A stretch of 64,000 bases of DNA from Sutcliffiella rhizosphaerae (GCF_917563925.1 NZ_CAKJTJ010000001.1:342332-406331), one strand, 5' to 3'. Positions 47,224 through 56,846 are shown, numbered from the stretch's first letter. Made by a program: numbers and translations. The notes: generated by a model from the letters alone, not told the origin.

Positions 47224-47841
47224 TTATGTCTGCTTTCTATCAACAAATTCCGCAAAATATTTTTCATATAACATTAAAACTCTTTCCAATTGCCCTTCTC
47301 TTAACATTTCTAGCAACTCCATATACACACCGTTCTCTATCATATTACCTTTTGCGATAATAAGTGCATAACTATTGACAAGTGACCAGATTCTTAAGAG
47401 TAAGCTGTTATTCACAGTTATAAATAACCTTTTGAAAAAGTCAGTTCTCTCAGGGTTTTTCTCTATTAAGTTTTTTAATGATTCATAATCAGCAACATCT
47501 GCTTTTTTCATAAAGAGAAGCAGACAGGATTTTTCTATTTCACATTTTGTTTCTAGGAGATCCGTTTTGGTCTTGTCCTGTTCCAATATAAATGTTCCTA
47601 AAATCTCCACCAGGTGGTGCTCTTTAAAATCCTTGATAAATGTTCCTTCTCCACGCCTTGTTTCTATTAACCCTAGTAACTCCAAGGCCCGAAGTGCTTC
47701 CCGAACAGAAGAACGCCCGACATGGAGTCTGTCGGACAATTCTCGTTCAGATGGAATTTTGTCACCTGTTGTCAATCCATCTTCCATGATGATGGATCGA
47801 ATTTTTTTCACTATCTCCAAATACATTTTAGTTGTTGCCAT
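47224..47841 (-). CDS. FadR-subfamily GntR transcriptional regulator
   Basis: A 205-residue regulator with the N-terminal GntR winged helix (GDKIPSERELSDRLHVGRSSVREALRALELLGLIETRRGEGTF) and a short FadR/FCD-type helical effector domain. It lies 3 bp after the malic enzyme gene and upstream of accDA, which suggests control of malate or fatty acid metabolism. The ligand is not evident. The effector domain is shorter than in many FCD regulators. Confidence 0.85.
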   Translation of the reverse strand: MATTKMYLEIVKKIRSIIMEDGLTTGDKIPSERELSDRLHVGRSSVREALRALELLGLIETRRGEGTFIKDFKEHHLVEILGTFILEQDKTKTDLLETKCEIEKSCLLLFMKKADVADYESLKNLIEKNPERTDFFKRLFITVNNSLLLRIWSLVNSYALIIAKGNMIENGVYMELLEMLREGQLERVLMLYEKYFAEFVDRKQT

Positions 47842-47844
47842 ATA

Positions 47845-49083
47845 CTATTCACTTTTTCCAATAATAGCTGTACGCCTTGTTTTTTCTGCAACCTCTTCAG
47901 GGTCAACTTTAATACGAGCAACACCTGTTTCCATTGCTGCATTTGCAACTGCAGCAGCAACTGCAGGTGCTACGCGAGGGTCAAAAGGTGCAGGGATAAC
48001 ATAATCAGCTGAAAGTTCATGGTCTGCTACAAGACTCGCTATCGCTTCAACAGCTGCTATCTTCATTTGTTCATTAATATGAGTTGCTCTAACGTCCAGT
48101 GCTCCCCTAAAAATCCCTGGGAATGCAAGGACATTGTTTACTTGGTTAGGAAAATCAGAACGGCCTGTCCCAACTACGCTTGCTCCAGCCACTTTTGCTT
48201 CTTCCGGCATTATTTCAGGATTTGGGTTAGCCATTGCAAAGATAATAGAATTATCGTTCATACTTTCTACCATCGTTTGTGTCAGGGCACCTTCAACGGA
48301 CACACCAATGAACACATCCGCCCCTTTCATGACATCAGCAAGTGTACCTTCTATTTTATTTCGATTTGTATAGGTAGCCACATCTGCCTTTACACTGTTC
48401 ATTCCAAAAGGACGTCCTTCATAAATAGCGCCTTTGGAATCACACATCGTAATATCTCGCACACCATATCGATATAATAATTTTATAATTGCAATCCCGG
48501 CTGCTCCCGCTCCATTGGCTACCACTTTTATTTCTCCAATGTTTTTACCAACAAGCTTCAAAGCATTTACAAGACCTGCCACAGTAACAATCGCTGTTCC
48601 ATGCTGGTCATCATGAAAAATAGGAATATTCGTTTCCTTTTTTAATCTTTCTTCTACTACAAAACAGTTTGGAGCAGCGATATCTTCAAGGTTGACACCC
48701 CCGAATGTTGGCTCCAATAGCTTTACAGTTTCTACAATCTTATCTACATCTGTAGTGTTCAAACAAATCGGAAATGCATCTACTCCTGCAAAGCTTTTGA
48801 ATAGTACTGCTTTCCCTTCCATAACAGGCAAGGCTGCCTCAGGACCAATATTCCCAAGACCTAGCACCGCTGTGCCATCAGAAACTACCGCTACCATATT
48901 GCCTTTCATTGTATAGTCATAAACTTTATTTTTATCATCATAAATTGCTTTACACGGTTCAGCTACCCCAGGAGAATATGCAAGACTCAAATCTTGAGCA
49001 TTTCTAACAGGCACTTTTGATTTAGATTCTAATTTTCCTTGATGAACTTTATGCATATGTAAGGCTTCTTCTTTTAATGACAC
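47845..49083 (-). CDS. ytsJ: NAD(P)-dependent malic enzyme (YtsJ-like)
   Basis: Oxidative decarboxylation of malate to pyruvate (412 aa). The short bacterial malic enzyme form is evident: DLSLAYSPGVAEPCKAI, the catalytic-site VVSDGTAVLGLGNIGPEAALPVMEGKA, the metal-binding FHDDQHGTAIV and the Rossmann VVANGAGAAGIAI. B. subtilis YtsJ, at the same locus, is the major NADP-malic enzyme. Probably co-transcribed with the downstream FadR-like gene. Confidence 0.94.
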   Translation of the reverse strand: MSLKEEALHMHKVHQGKLESKSKVPVRNAQDLSLAYSPGVAEPCKAIYDDKNKVYDYTMKGNMVAVVSDGTAVLGLGNIGPEAALPVMEGKAVLFKSFAGVDAFPICLNTTDVDKIVETVKLLEPTFGGVNLEDIAAPNCFVVEERLKKETNIPIFHDDQHGTAIVTVAGLVNALKLVGKNIGEIKVVANGAGAAGIAIIKLLYRYGVRDITMCDSKGAIYEGRPFGMNSVKADVATYTNRNKIEGTLADVMKGADVFIGVSVEGALTQTMVESMNDNSIIFAMANPNPEIMPEEAKVAGASVVGTGRSDFPNQVNNVLAFPGIFRGALDVRATHINEQMKIAAVEAIASLVADHELSADYVIPAPFDPRVAPAVAAAVANAAMETGVARIKVDPEEVAEKTRRTAIIGKSE

Positions 49084-49119
49084 TGATTACATCCCCCTTG
49101 CAATTTAGCTTTTTGTTAG

Positions 49120-49197
49120 TAAGAAAAGCGGAAGCGCCTCGTTCAGCTGCGAAAAGGTTGGTTTTTACCTTCTTGACGCCTTCAAGCTGGAGCTAAA
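49120..49197. repeat. Bacillus-type interspersed palindromic repeat
   Basis: The segment AAGCGGAAGCGCCTCGTTCAG...CTTCAAGCTGGAGCT resembles the 'GCGGAAGCGCC...GGAGCT' intergenic repeats common in Bacillaceae. It lies between ytsJ and the dnaE terminator. Identification is by memory of the motif and not by comparison within the window. Confidence 0.45.
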
Positions 49198-49238
49198 AAT
49201 TACTATATATTGTATAACTTATACTAATATACTTCACA

Positions 49239-49263
49239 AGAAAAGGTGGTCAGACCACCTTTG
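49239..49263 (-). terminator. dnaE terminator
   Basis: On the minus strand AAAGGTGGT-CTG-ACCACCTTT is followed by TCTTGT. Confidence 0.7.
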
Positions 49264-49284
49264 TTAACTATATCATAATATTAA

Positions 49285-52200
49285 TTATTGTAAAGAATTT
49301 TTGAACACGACATTCCCTTCTCCTAGCAGCGTTTTCAATTTATTTAAACACTCTTCTGTAGGGGTCACAAAGAAAGATGGTTGCAATTTAATTGTTCTCT
49401 TGGACTGAATATAGTGAACATAAACAGGGGAGGGACCATAATATTGCCTTAGTACTTTTTGCAATTGTTCCATTACCTCTGTTTCATGCACTTCTTCATT
49501 TATTTGCAAGAAAAGATTTCCAACTAAGGAAGCATATTTCTCTTTCACTGTTTTACTTGCTTCTACCTGTTTAATAATAAGCTGTGTCTTTCCTTCTCTT
49601 TCTTCTACATTTCCTTCGACTAAAAGAGTTTCGCCTGACTGAAGCAAAGGAGAGAACCGAGAATACACATCGGGAAAGGCAACAGCTTCTATTTCACCTG
49701 ATGAGTCTGAAAATGTAAGAAAAGCCATCAAATCGCCTTTTCTTGTTCTGATAACCCGTTCATTTGTGATAAAAATCCCTATTTTTACCTTTTTACGATC
49801 TTTTGAGGCAAGATCACCTATGAGCTTAGCTCCTCCTACCTGAAAATAATCGTAATAGGGTTCTGTAGGATGCTTAGATAGGTAAAAACCTAACGCCTCT
49901 TTCTCCAATTGAAGCTGTTCCATAGGATGTAACGACTCTACTTTTACATATTTTGGCTTAATATTAAACTCTTCTTCTAAGAAAAAATCAATTTGGTTAT
50001 CTTCAGCAGGCTTCATTAATTCTGCATGCTGTAAGGCTACATCCAATGTCGCAAGCAATGTTGCCCTATCCTCCCCAAACTCATCTAAGCTTCCTGAGTA
50101 TATTAGCATCTCCATCGTTTTTCTGTTTACTTTGTCCGCCATTCTTTTACAAAAATCAAATAAATCTTCAAACGCTTTATTTTTGCGCTCATCTACCAGG
50201 CTTTTGATAACTTGAACTCCGATACCTTTTATAGTTAACAAGCTAAAGCGAATTCCCTCTTTCTCTACTGAAAATCCTATCCCACTATTGTTAATAGAAG
50301 GAGGTAATATCTTAATCCCTTTTCTTTTCGCTTCATTGATATATTGCGAAAGCTTTTGTTCATGACCCATTACAGAAGATAATAAGGTAGACATAAATAG
50401 TTTTGGATAGGTCGCTTTTAAGTATGCTAGCTCATAGGCTATAAAACTATATGCTACTGCATGACTACGGTTAAAACCGTAATCGGCGAAGCGTACAATC
50501 AAATCATATACCGCATTGGCTATTTCCTGTTCATATCCTTTATTCATGCATCCATTTACAAAATGTGTACGCTCTTTATCCAATACCTCTTTCTTCTTTT
50601 TACTTACCGCTCTCCTTAATAAGTCTGCTTCCCCGAGGGAAAAGCCGGCCATAACTGCTGCAATCTGCATTATTTGTTCCTGATAAACGATGACACCAAA
50701 CGTTTTTTCCAGGATGGGAATTAAATCGGGATGCAAATACTTTACTTTTTGTTTCCCATGTTTTCTATCAATAAAAGTTGGAATCTGTTCCATTGGCCCC
50801 GGTCGGTAAAGAGCATTTACTGCAACGATGTCCTCCAAATTGGTTGGTTTTAGTTTTGTCAGTACTTTTCGCATACCTGGTGATTCCAGTTGGAAAATTC
50901 CTGAGGTGTCTCCTTCACTTAATAGGCGGAAGGTGGACATATCATTATAGGGCACCTCATTCACTATTTTCTGTTTTGTTTCTTTTTTAATGAGGTACCG
51001 GATATTTTGAATCATCGTAAGGTTTCGCAAACCAAGAAAATCCATTTTTAATAATCCGAGTTCTTCTAGCGTTTCCATTGGAAACTGTGTTAAATAAATA
51101 TCCTCATGACCAGCTTGAATTGGAATAAGCTCAGTTAATGGTTTTTCAGTAATCACAACCCCAGCAGCATGTGTGGATGTATGACGTGGCAATCCTTCTA
51201 TTTTTTGCGCTGTCTTGAATGCCTGCTGCCTTTCTACTGTTTCGTTGATTGCTTTTTGCAATTTATCATTTTCTTTTAATGCCCCTTGGAGCGTGATTCC
51301 TGGCCTTGTGGGAATCATTTTTGATATCATTTCTATTTCTTTTCCTGAAAGATTCAATACCTTAGCAACATCCCGCCATGCAGCTTTAGCCGCTAATGTA
51401 CCAAAGGTAATAATTTGAGCAACATGTAGCTCTCCATACTTTTGGGCAACATATTTAATCACTTCGTCCCTTTTATTATCCTGAAAATCGATATCAATAT
51501 CTGGCATGGTAATTCGCTCAGGATTCAAAAACCGTTCAAAAAGCAGATCATGTTCGATTGGATCTACATCCGTAATATTCAAACTATAGGCAACCAATGA
51601 GCCGGCAGCAGAGCCACGTCCAGGGCCTGTTAAAATCCCTGCGTTTTTAGCAAATAACATAAAATCCCACACAATTAAAAAATAATCGCTAAACTTCATG
51701 CCTTTAATTACTTTCAATTCATAGGTCAGACGTGCCTTATATTCTGGAGTCACATTCCCTACTCGCTTTTCCAACCCTTCCCAGCAAATAGAATCCAAAT
51801 ACACATCGGCTGACTTTTCATTTGGAACAGGATACCGTGGTAAGGCAGCATTCCCAAATTCAAACGATACATGACATTGACTGCTTACTTTTAATGTATT
51901 TTCCAATGCCTCCGGTATATCCTCAAAAAGCCCCACCAACTCCGTTTGGTCTCTAAAATAATCAGAGGACTCTTTCGGGAGTGATTCTAGCTTTGTTCCT
52001 TGTTTTATGTTCCTCAGGCACTCATATACAAAAGCATCCTCCTTAAATAGATAATGCACTTTGCTTATTGCAACTAATGGTAAATCGGAATGGCGCATGC
52101 GTGTCTCTTCGGATTTTTGATAAGATTCTCCTGAGTTCCTATCGACCCCTAGGTAGACTGAATCTTTTTCAAACATCTCCAGAAACTCTGTTGAAGTTGC

Positions 52201-52614
52201 CTCCTCCTCAAGCGCCAACTCTGACTCTGTTGCAGAAAGAATGCCTATCAATCCGTTTGTATAATGCCGCAGCCATCTTTTTGGTACACCGTCCAAGGAT
52301 TTCGTTTGCACAATACTAGATAGTTTCATCAAATTAGTATAGCCTTGATTATTTTTTGCTAAAAGAATGATGGGATAGCTCCCGCTTTTTCCTTCATCCT
52401 TCTCACTAACAGATAAAGTAAGCCCAATAATTGGCTTTATTCCAGCTTTTTCACAGCTTTTATAAAAATCGATTGCTCCATACATCACATTTTCGTCCGT
52501 CAATGTAAGAGCAGTCATTCCGAACGCTTTCGCACGTTCAATGAGACTCGAAAAACGCACAGAACTATTTAACAAACTATAACAACTTTTTATATGTAAA
52601 TGAATCACACTCAT
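49285..52614 (-). CDS. dnaE: DNA polymerase III subunit alpha (DnaE)
   Basis: The error-prone C-family polymerase that extends RNA primers before handing over to PolC in Firmicutes (1109 aa). The N-terminal PHP domain (VIHLHIKSCYSLLNS), catalytic PDIDIDFQDNKRDEV, GPGRGSAAGSLVAYSL, the helix-hairpin-helix region and a C-terminal OB fold (MAFLTFSDSSGEIEAVAFPD) are all present. There is no inserted 3'-5' exonuclease, so it is not PolC. Divergent from ytrH. Confidence 0.97.
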   Translation of the reverse strand: MSVIHLHIKSCYSLLNSSVRFSSLIERAKAFGMTALTLTDENVMYGAIDFYKSCEKAGIKPIIGLTLSVSEKDEGKSGSYPIILLAKNNQGYTNLMKLSSIVQTKSLDGVPKRWLRHYTNGLIGILSATESELALEEEATSTEFLEMFEKDSVYLGVDRNSGESYQKSEETRMRHSDLPLVAISKVHYLFKEDAFVYECLRNIKQGTKLESLPKESSDYFRDQTELVGLFEDIPEALENTLKVSSQCHVSFEFGNAALPRYPVPNEKSADVYLDSICWEGLEKRVGNVTPEYKARLTYELKVIKGMKFSDYFLIVWDFMLFAKNAGILTGPGRGSAAGSLVAYSLNITDVDPIEHDLLFERFLNPERITMPDIDIDFQDNKRDEVIKYVAQKYGELHVAQIITFGTLAAKAAWRDVAKVLNLSGKEIEMISKMIPTRPGITLQGALKENDKLQKAINETVERQQAFKTAQKIEGLPRHTSTHAAGVVITEKPLTELIPIQAGHEDIYLTQFPMETLEELGLLKMDFLGLRNLTMIQNIRYLIKKETKQKIVNEVPYNDMSTFRLLSEGDTSGIFQLESPGMRKVLTKLKPTNLEDIVAVNALYRPGPMEQIPTFIDRKHGKQKVKYLHPDLIPILEKTFGVIVYQEQIMQIAAVMAGFSLGEADLLRRAVSKKKKEVLDKERTHFVNGCMNKGYEQEIANAVYDLIVRFADYGFNRSHAVAYSFIAYELAYLKATYPKLFMSTLLSSVMGHEQKLSQYINEAKRKGIKILPPSINNSGIGFSVEKEGIRFSLLTIKGIGVQVIKSLVDERKNKAFEDLFDFCKRMADKVNRKTMEMLIYSGSLDEFGEDRATLLATLDVALQHAELMKPAEDNQIDFFLEEEFNIKPKYVKVESLHPMEQLQLEKEALGFYLSKHPTEPYYDYFQVGGAKLIGDLASKDRKKVKIGIFITNERVIRTRKGDLMAFLTFSDSSGEIEAVAFPDVYSRFSPLLQSGETLLVEGNVEEREGKTQLIIKQVEASKTVKEKYASLVGNLFLQINEEVHETEVMEQLQKVLRQYYGPSPVYVHYIQSKRTIKLQPSFFVTPTEECLNKLKTLLGEGNVVFKNSLQ

Positions 52615-52749
52615 GTTATATCACACCTTATTAAACTTCCATTGTATTTTTATTATAGGATTCTTTTCCATGAAAAAACAATTACTAACGTCTCATACTT
52701 GAATAGTCCTGTCCATATACATGAAGTAAGGACAGAAAGGATGATGGAC

Positions 52750-53085
52750 ATGGATGTTAAAGATCCATTTATCGCAACCCTCATATTTAGTTTTTTTATC
52801 GCCATCGGAGTAATTCTCGGCGGAGCCCTTATAGGAGGAATCGCCGCCTTTTTAGTCGGGGACCAACCATTAACACGCATGTTTCGTTTGGCAAATAGCT
52901 TGAAAATATGGGCAATCGTAGCGGCAATTGGTGGTACCTTTGATACATTCTACAATTTAGAAAAAGGATTATTTGATGGAGAAACGAAATTCCTGGTGAA
53001 ACAGCTGCTTCTCATTATTTCTGCCACAGGAGGAGCCCAATTAGGGGCATTAATTATCAGTTGGTTTACTCAGGAGTCCATGTAA
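52750..53085 (+). CDS. ytrH: Sporulation membrane protein YtrH
   Basis: A 111-residue membrane protein with two to three helices (FIATLIFSFFIAIGVILGGALIGGIAAFL). Its length and position match B. subtilis YtrH, a sigma-E-dependent protein needed for efficient sporulation. The ATG at 52750 is 9 nt from AAAGG and is preferred over the long upstream extension to 52600, which overlaps dnaE. A possible sigma-E -10 (CATATACA, near 52714) is visible but weak. Confidence 0.88.
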   Translation: MDVKDPFIATLIFSFFIAIGVILGGALIGGIAAFLVGDQPLTRMFRLANSLKIWAIVAAIGGTFDTFYNLEKGLFDGETKFLVKQLLLIISATGGAQLGALIISWFTQESM

Positions 53086-53086
53086 T

Positions 53087-53587
53087 ATGAGGGTTCCCCC
53101 TTACAACCGCGATCCAGGCTGGCAGCGTTTTTTCTCAGGTACTGTCATAGGTGCTATATTGGGTTGGCTAATCTTCATTTGGATGTACGGAACATCTGTA
53201 GACATCTATGTCAGCGAATTATCGGAATATAAAGATACTGTGAAGAAGCTTGAAGAAAGAATCGATATCCTTACCGAGGATAATGATAAATTAAATGAAG
53301 AAAAAGACCAGTTGGAAATTGAAGATTTCAAGATAACCATTATCAATCATGAAAAGTATATGCTAAATTCCTTTAGCAGCAGTTCGATAATCGCAAGAAT
53401 TACAGAAGACCTGAATCATTTAGTCTCTAAGGATTTGGCAAATATAAAAGAGAATAGAGAGTTATTGATAAAAATGATCGAGAATAAAAGATATGCCCTA
53501 GATGATAAGGAATATTATTTTGAAGTGAATTTCCTTTATATTGATACAACTATTGAAATTGACCTGTTAATAGTCAAGGTAGAATAA
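53087..53587 (+). CDS. ytrI: Sporulation protein YtrI
   Basis: A 166-residue protein with one membrane segment (about 19-35, GTVIGAILGWLIFIWMYG), a coiled coil (about 45-85, EYKDTVKKLEERIDILTEDNDK) and a soluble C-terminal domain. It starts one base after the ytrH stop, so the two are translationally linked. It matches YtrI, the sporulation partner of YtrH. Confidence 0.88.
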   Translation: MRVPPYNRDPGWQRFFSGTVIGAILGWLIFIWMYGTSVDIYVSELSEYKDTVKKLEERIDILTEDNDKLNEEKDQLEIEDFKITIINHEKYMLNSFSSSSIIARITEDLNHLVSKDLANIKENRELLIKMIENKRYALDDKEYYFEVNFLYIDTTIEIDLLIVKVE

Positions 53588-53588
53588 G

Positions 53589-53622
53589 GAGAGAACTGGA
53601 AAGAAGCACAGTTCTCTCTTTA
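53589..53622 (+). terminator. ytrHI terminator
   Basis: GAGAGAACTG and CAGTTCTCTC form a perfect 10-bp stem followed by TTTATAG. Confidence 0.8.
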
Positions 53623-53757
53623 TAGAATTGTTGCCATTTATCCATTAAAAGTAGGCTTTTTAAAATTAAATGCTGGAAAAGAGCTCGACAGTATCAATTA
53701 TTACAAGTCCTTTGTATAGTTTGCAAATGAAACAAAGTCTCCGAAATCAGCCTATTA

Positions 53758-54693
53758 TTATTGACCACACGCTTCTACAAGATCGGCAAGCACTTGATCG
53801 GCATCTTTCCAATGATAAATGGAAGCACCAGACGCAAGTGGATGGCCTCCACCATTGTATTTTTTTGCAATCGTATTGACAATAGGTCCTTTTGAACGAA
53901 GTCGAACACGAATCTGATCTGACTCCTCAATAAAGAACACCCACGCCTTAATGCCCTCAATATTCCCAAGCATTCCTACAAGCTGTGATGCCTCGGAAGG
54001 AATAGCATTATACCTTTGCAAAATTTCAGGAGTTATTTTCATGGAAGCAACTCCATTTTCATGTAATGCGAAATGTTCTAATACATAACCACTTAATTTA
54101 GCAATATGAAGCTTTGTACGGTAAAGTTCATCATAGAGTGCTGTCATAGAAAAGCCAAAGCTCAGTAATTCACTCGCATACTGAAAAGTTTTTGTATTGG
54201 TGCTTTGGAATAGAAAACGACCAGTATCTCCAATTATTCCGGCAAATATTAACCTTGCCGACTCCTTGGTCATAATCCAGCCCTGATTCTTTCCAATGAG
54301 ATATAACTCATAAATCATTTCACTTGTAGAACTGGCATCAGTATCTACCCACATCATATCTCCATATCTATCTTCATTTGGATGATGGTCTATTTTAATC
54401 CATTTACTAGCAAGTTTATAGCGTGAATCACAGATCCGGTCTGTATTTGCGGTATCACATACAATAACAAGTGCACCGTCATATGTGGAATCCGGAATCT
54501 CATCAAGTTTGCTAAGAAAATTTAGCGACTCCTCTTCTTTCCCGACTCTATACACTTTCTTCTCCGGATAGCTTTCCTTAATTAACGCAGCTAATCCACA
54601 CTGCGATCCATATGCATCCGGGTCAGGGCGAACGTGACGGTGGATGATTACCGTATCATGAGCCTTTATTTCATCTATTATTTGCTGTCTCAT
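53758..54693 (-). CDS. nrnA: Oligoribonuclease / pAp phosphatase NrnA (YtqI)
   Basis: A DHH-DHHA1 phosphoesterase (311 aa) degrading short RNA oligonucleotides and 3'-phosphoadenosine 5'-phosphate. The motifs VIIHRHVRPDPDAYGSQCGL, VCDTANTDR, IDHHPNEDRYGD (the DHH motif) and GGGHPLASGA are all intact. Position near dnaE and ytrI as in B. subtilis. Confidence 0.96.
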   Translation of the reverse strand: MRQQIIDEIKAHDTVIIHRHVRPDPDAYGSQCGLAALIKESYPEKKVYRVGKEEESLNFLSKLDEIPDSTYDGALVIVCDTANTDRICDSRYKLASKWIKIDHHPNEDRYGDMMWVDTDASSTSEMIYELYLIGKNQGWIMTKESARLIFAGIIGDTGRFLFQSTNTKTFQYASELLSFGFSMTALYDELYRTKLHIAKLSGYVLEHFALHENGVASMKITPEILQRYNAIPSEASQLVGMLGNIEGIKAWVFFIEESDQIRVRLRSKGPIVNTIAKKYNGGGHPLASGASIYHWKDADQVLADLVEACGQ

Positions 54694-55010
54694 ATTATCC
54701 CTCTTTTGCGAGTTTCATTTCTTACATTTAATCATAGATTCCATCGTTCTCAAAGAAATATAAGTTGCCTAATTAGTGGACCCATTTAGAAACTTTGAAT
54801 TTTGTTCACGAACTCGTTACAATATAGCTTGTATGGATATGATAGAATACTAATAAAATGAGGTTCTTTTCTTATATCACGTAAAAGTCGGTTTTTGGAC
54901 TTATTACATGTGCATTTTGGACAAATTTCGAAACTGTATACAGGAAAAGAACGGATGAATAACTTTTAAAGTTTGCGAAAATAACCCACAAAAAATAAGG
55001 AGTGTTCCCT
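54694..55010. other. Gene-free region between nrnA and ytpI
   Basis: It holds a possible rightward promoter near 54795-54830 (TTGAAT, 17 bp, TACAAT). No other ORF or structured RNA is convincing. Confidence 0.5.
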
Positions 55011-55343
55011 TTGGCTATTTTTATATTTCTAATTATCTTTTCCCTCATGTTCTATGTCATGTATAAGGTTAAATATTTCCGCACACATCTCCCAGCAGAG
55101 AAAAAATGGTTAAGTGGAAAGTCCAGCATAGCACTTGGTAGCTTTGTTTTCTTTTTCGGAATAAATACCCTAATTAACCCTTTATCCAATGTTGCCATTG
55201 TAGTGGGTATTATTCTAATCTTGGTTGGACTGGGAAGCATTTGGGCAGGAGTGAAAGCATACCGCTACTACCTCCCCTTTGCGATTAAAGAAGCCGAAGC
55301 TGTAAAAGAAGCTGAAATGAAAGAAAAAACCGTGACTAATTAA
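55011..55343 (+). CDS. ytpI: YtpI family membrane protein
   Basis: A 110-residue membrane protein with three hydrophobic segments and the family motif FRTHLPAEKKWLSGKSSIALG, ending in a charged tail (about 90-110). The TTG at 55011 is 8 nt after TAAGGAG and is preferred over the GTG at 55002, which overlaps that site. The function is unknown. Confidence 0.88.
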   Translation: MAIFIFLIIFSLMFYVMYKVKYFRTHLPAEKKWLSGKSSIALGSFVFFFGINTLINPLSNVAIVVGIILILVGLGSIWAGVKAYRYYLPFAIKEAEAVKEAEMKEKTVTN

Positions 55344-55350
55344 AGGTTTT

Positions 55351-55379
55351 AACCGTCCTTGGATGAGGGCGGTTTTTTT
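55351..55379 (+). terminator. ytpI terminator
   Basis: AACCGTCC and GGGCGGTT pair with one mismatch, followed by TTTTTTA. Confidence 0.8.
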
Positions 55380-55460
55380 ATTTTGGGATGGGGCGATGGA
55401 GTTGTGCGACGGAGGATGGAGATGCACGGGACACTCGGGAATTGTCGCATTTTGTCTATT

Positions 55461-55645
55461 CGTCGATTTCCCCTTGACTTCGTCCATTTCCCCTTGGTTT
55501 CATCGTTATTCCCTTTGACTTCGTCCACTTCCCCCTTGGCTTCATCTATATTCCCTTTGACTTCGTCCATTTCCTCCTTGGCATTGTCGATTTCCCCCTT
55601 GGCTTCATCGTTATTCCCTCCTGCCTCGTCGTAACCTACCAAAGT
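55461..55645. repeat. Degenerate tandem array of nine units, 20-21 bp period (array 3)
   Basis: Units beginning CRTC (CGTCGATTTCCCCTTGACTT and variants) start at 55461, 55481, 55501, 55522, 55543, 55564, 55585, 55606 and 55627. The last seven starts are spaced exactly 21 bp. The minus strand reads through as heptads such as DEAKGEI, but there is no start with a ribosome-binding site. The array abuts the 3' end of the second NERD gene. Confidence 0.85.
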
Positions 55646-55674
55646 TCATTGCTCAACAAATAAAAAAACAACCA

Positions 55675-56643
55675 TCATATGTGAAAATGATCAAGGATAT
55701 AGGTTTTTCCTCTATTTGTGCCAATTGAAGGGAGATTTAGAGAAACAAGAATGTTCTTAGCAATACTAGCCGAAGAGAGTTTTAGAAAATCTCGAAGCTG
55801 CTGATTTGTTATGGTCCTTCCAATAAGTAATTTATAATCTAGTATGGTTGGAACATGTGCAATCTTTGAAAGACTGGTACACGTTAGACACATCCAATTT
55901 CCCTTTTCCCTTTTCATCCCAGGTGAACAGCATGAGGGACAAAAAATTCCTTTGATTAATTCTTGATAGGGAATGTTGAGATTACTTAAGAGGTTATAGT
56001 GATCAGGTACATGTTTCTTTTTTATCGTTCTTATAAGCCTACGCAAATCATTTTTTTCTAGAATCTGCTTGGGATGTTTTTTATCTATTACATTCAGTTT
56101 AGTTGGTAGATTTGTATGAAAGGTTAAGTTCTTCATCGTGTATGGAGTGGTGTTAATGAGGGTAGCATTTGGGTGACTTAAAACAATTTGACCGTGTATT
56201 GGTAAAGGTGGAAAATTGTATTCTTGCATCCAAGTGGATAGTTGATATTTTTGCCGTGAAATTTGTGCGATTGGGTCACCTATTCGTTCTTGTTGGTCAT
56301 CTTTGTGCCGAATTAACTGATTTGTTGATAAATCAAGTTCTAGAACACCAGAAATGTATTTTGCATCAAGAATGACACAGTAGCTTGGGGTGATGAGAAG
56401 AGTATCCATTTGAAAATATCTATCCGACGGATCTGCGAGACGTATACCATGCAAAATATGTGTGTTTTCATTTGGGTGGAAGGTAAGGAAGAAGTCGAGG
56501 GCTTTTTCACCAACGAAGCCGTAGTGAAGTTTTCCATGTTCTTTTTCAATCAGAGGGTATTTTTCATGATTTTTTGGCACTCTCCTAATTGCTGCTTCAA
56601 AAGCGAGCAACCTTTGAGACTTTTCTCTTGATTTGACAATCAT
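55675..56643 (-). CDS. NERD-domain protein with zinc ribbon (paralogue 2)
   Basis: A 322-residue paralogue of the gene at 8306-9238. The NERD domain (about 40-170: YGFVGEKALDFFL, RYFQMDTLLITPSYCVILDAKYISG) keeps the Asp and the xxK of the restriction-endonuclease-like core. The zinc ribbon is CPSCCSPGMKREKGNWMCLTC, and the last 60 residues contain a possible helix-turn-helix (LRDFLKLSSASIAKNILVSL). The start has AAAGGAG 7 nt upstream. It is flanked on both sides by degenerate tandem arrays. Function unknown. DNA processing or defence are possibilities, not shown. Confidence 0.82.
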   Translation of the reverse strand: MIVKSREKSQRLLAFEAAIRRVPKNHEKYPLIEKEHGKLHYGFVGEKALDFFLTFHPNENTHILHGIRLADPSDRYFQMDTLLITPSYCVILDAKYISGVLELDLSTNQLIRHKDDQQERIGDPIAQISRQKYQLSTWMQEYNFPPLPIHGQIVLSHPNATLINTTPYTMKNLTFHTNLPTKLNVIDKKHPKQILEKNDLRRLIRTIKKKHVPDHYNLLSNLNIPYQELIKGIFCPSCCSPGMKREKGNWMCLTCTSLSKIAHVPTILDYKLLIGRTITNQQLRDFLKLSSASIAKNILVSLNLPSIGTNRGKTYILDHFHI

Positions 56644-56717
56644 TTTTTTCTCCTTTTGGTTTATTTATTCTAAAACTACTTCTACACCTACTCAGAAACT
56701 CCTCTAATTTTTGGGAT

Positions 56718-56815
56718 ATCGACGGAAAATTGGATTTATCGACGGTATTAAGATTATATCGACGAAAACTCCCCACATATCGACGAACCGACGTGAATCG
56801 ACAAAAATCGCCGCC
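56718..56815. repeat. Degenerate tandem array of ATCGACG cores, about 20-bp period (array 2)
   Basis: ATCGACG-type cores begin at 56718, 56738, 56758, 56779 and 56797 (spacings 20, 20, 21 and 18), with partial cores after. It lies 75 bp upstream of the NERD paralogue 2 start. Confidence 0.8.
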
Positions 56816-56846
56816 ACTGAATTACCTGGTTAAATGATCACTACTT

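Noticed and set aside
55349..55642. 97-residue minus-strand ORF with DEAKGEI heptads
   Set aside because: It reads through array 3 and the ytpI terminator and lacks a ribosome-binding site. Array 3 units of 20 bp break the heptad frame at one end.
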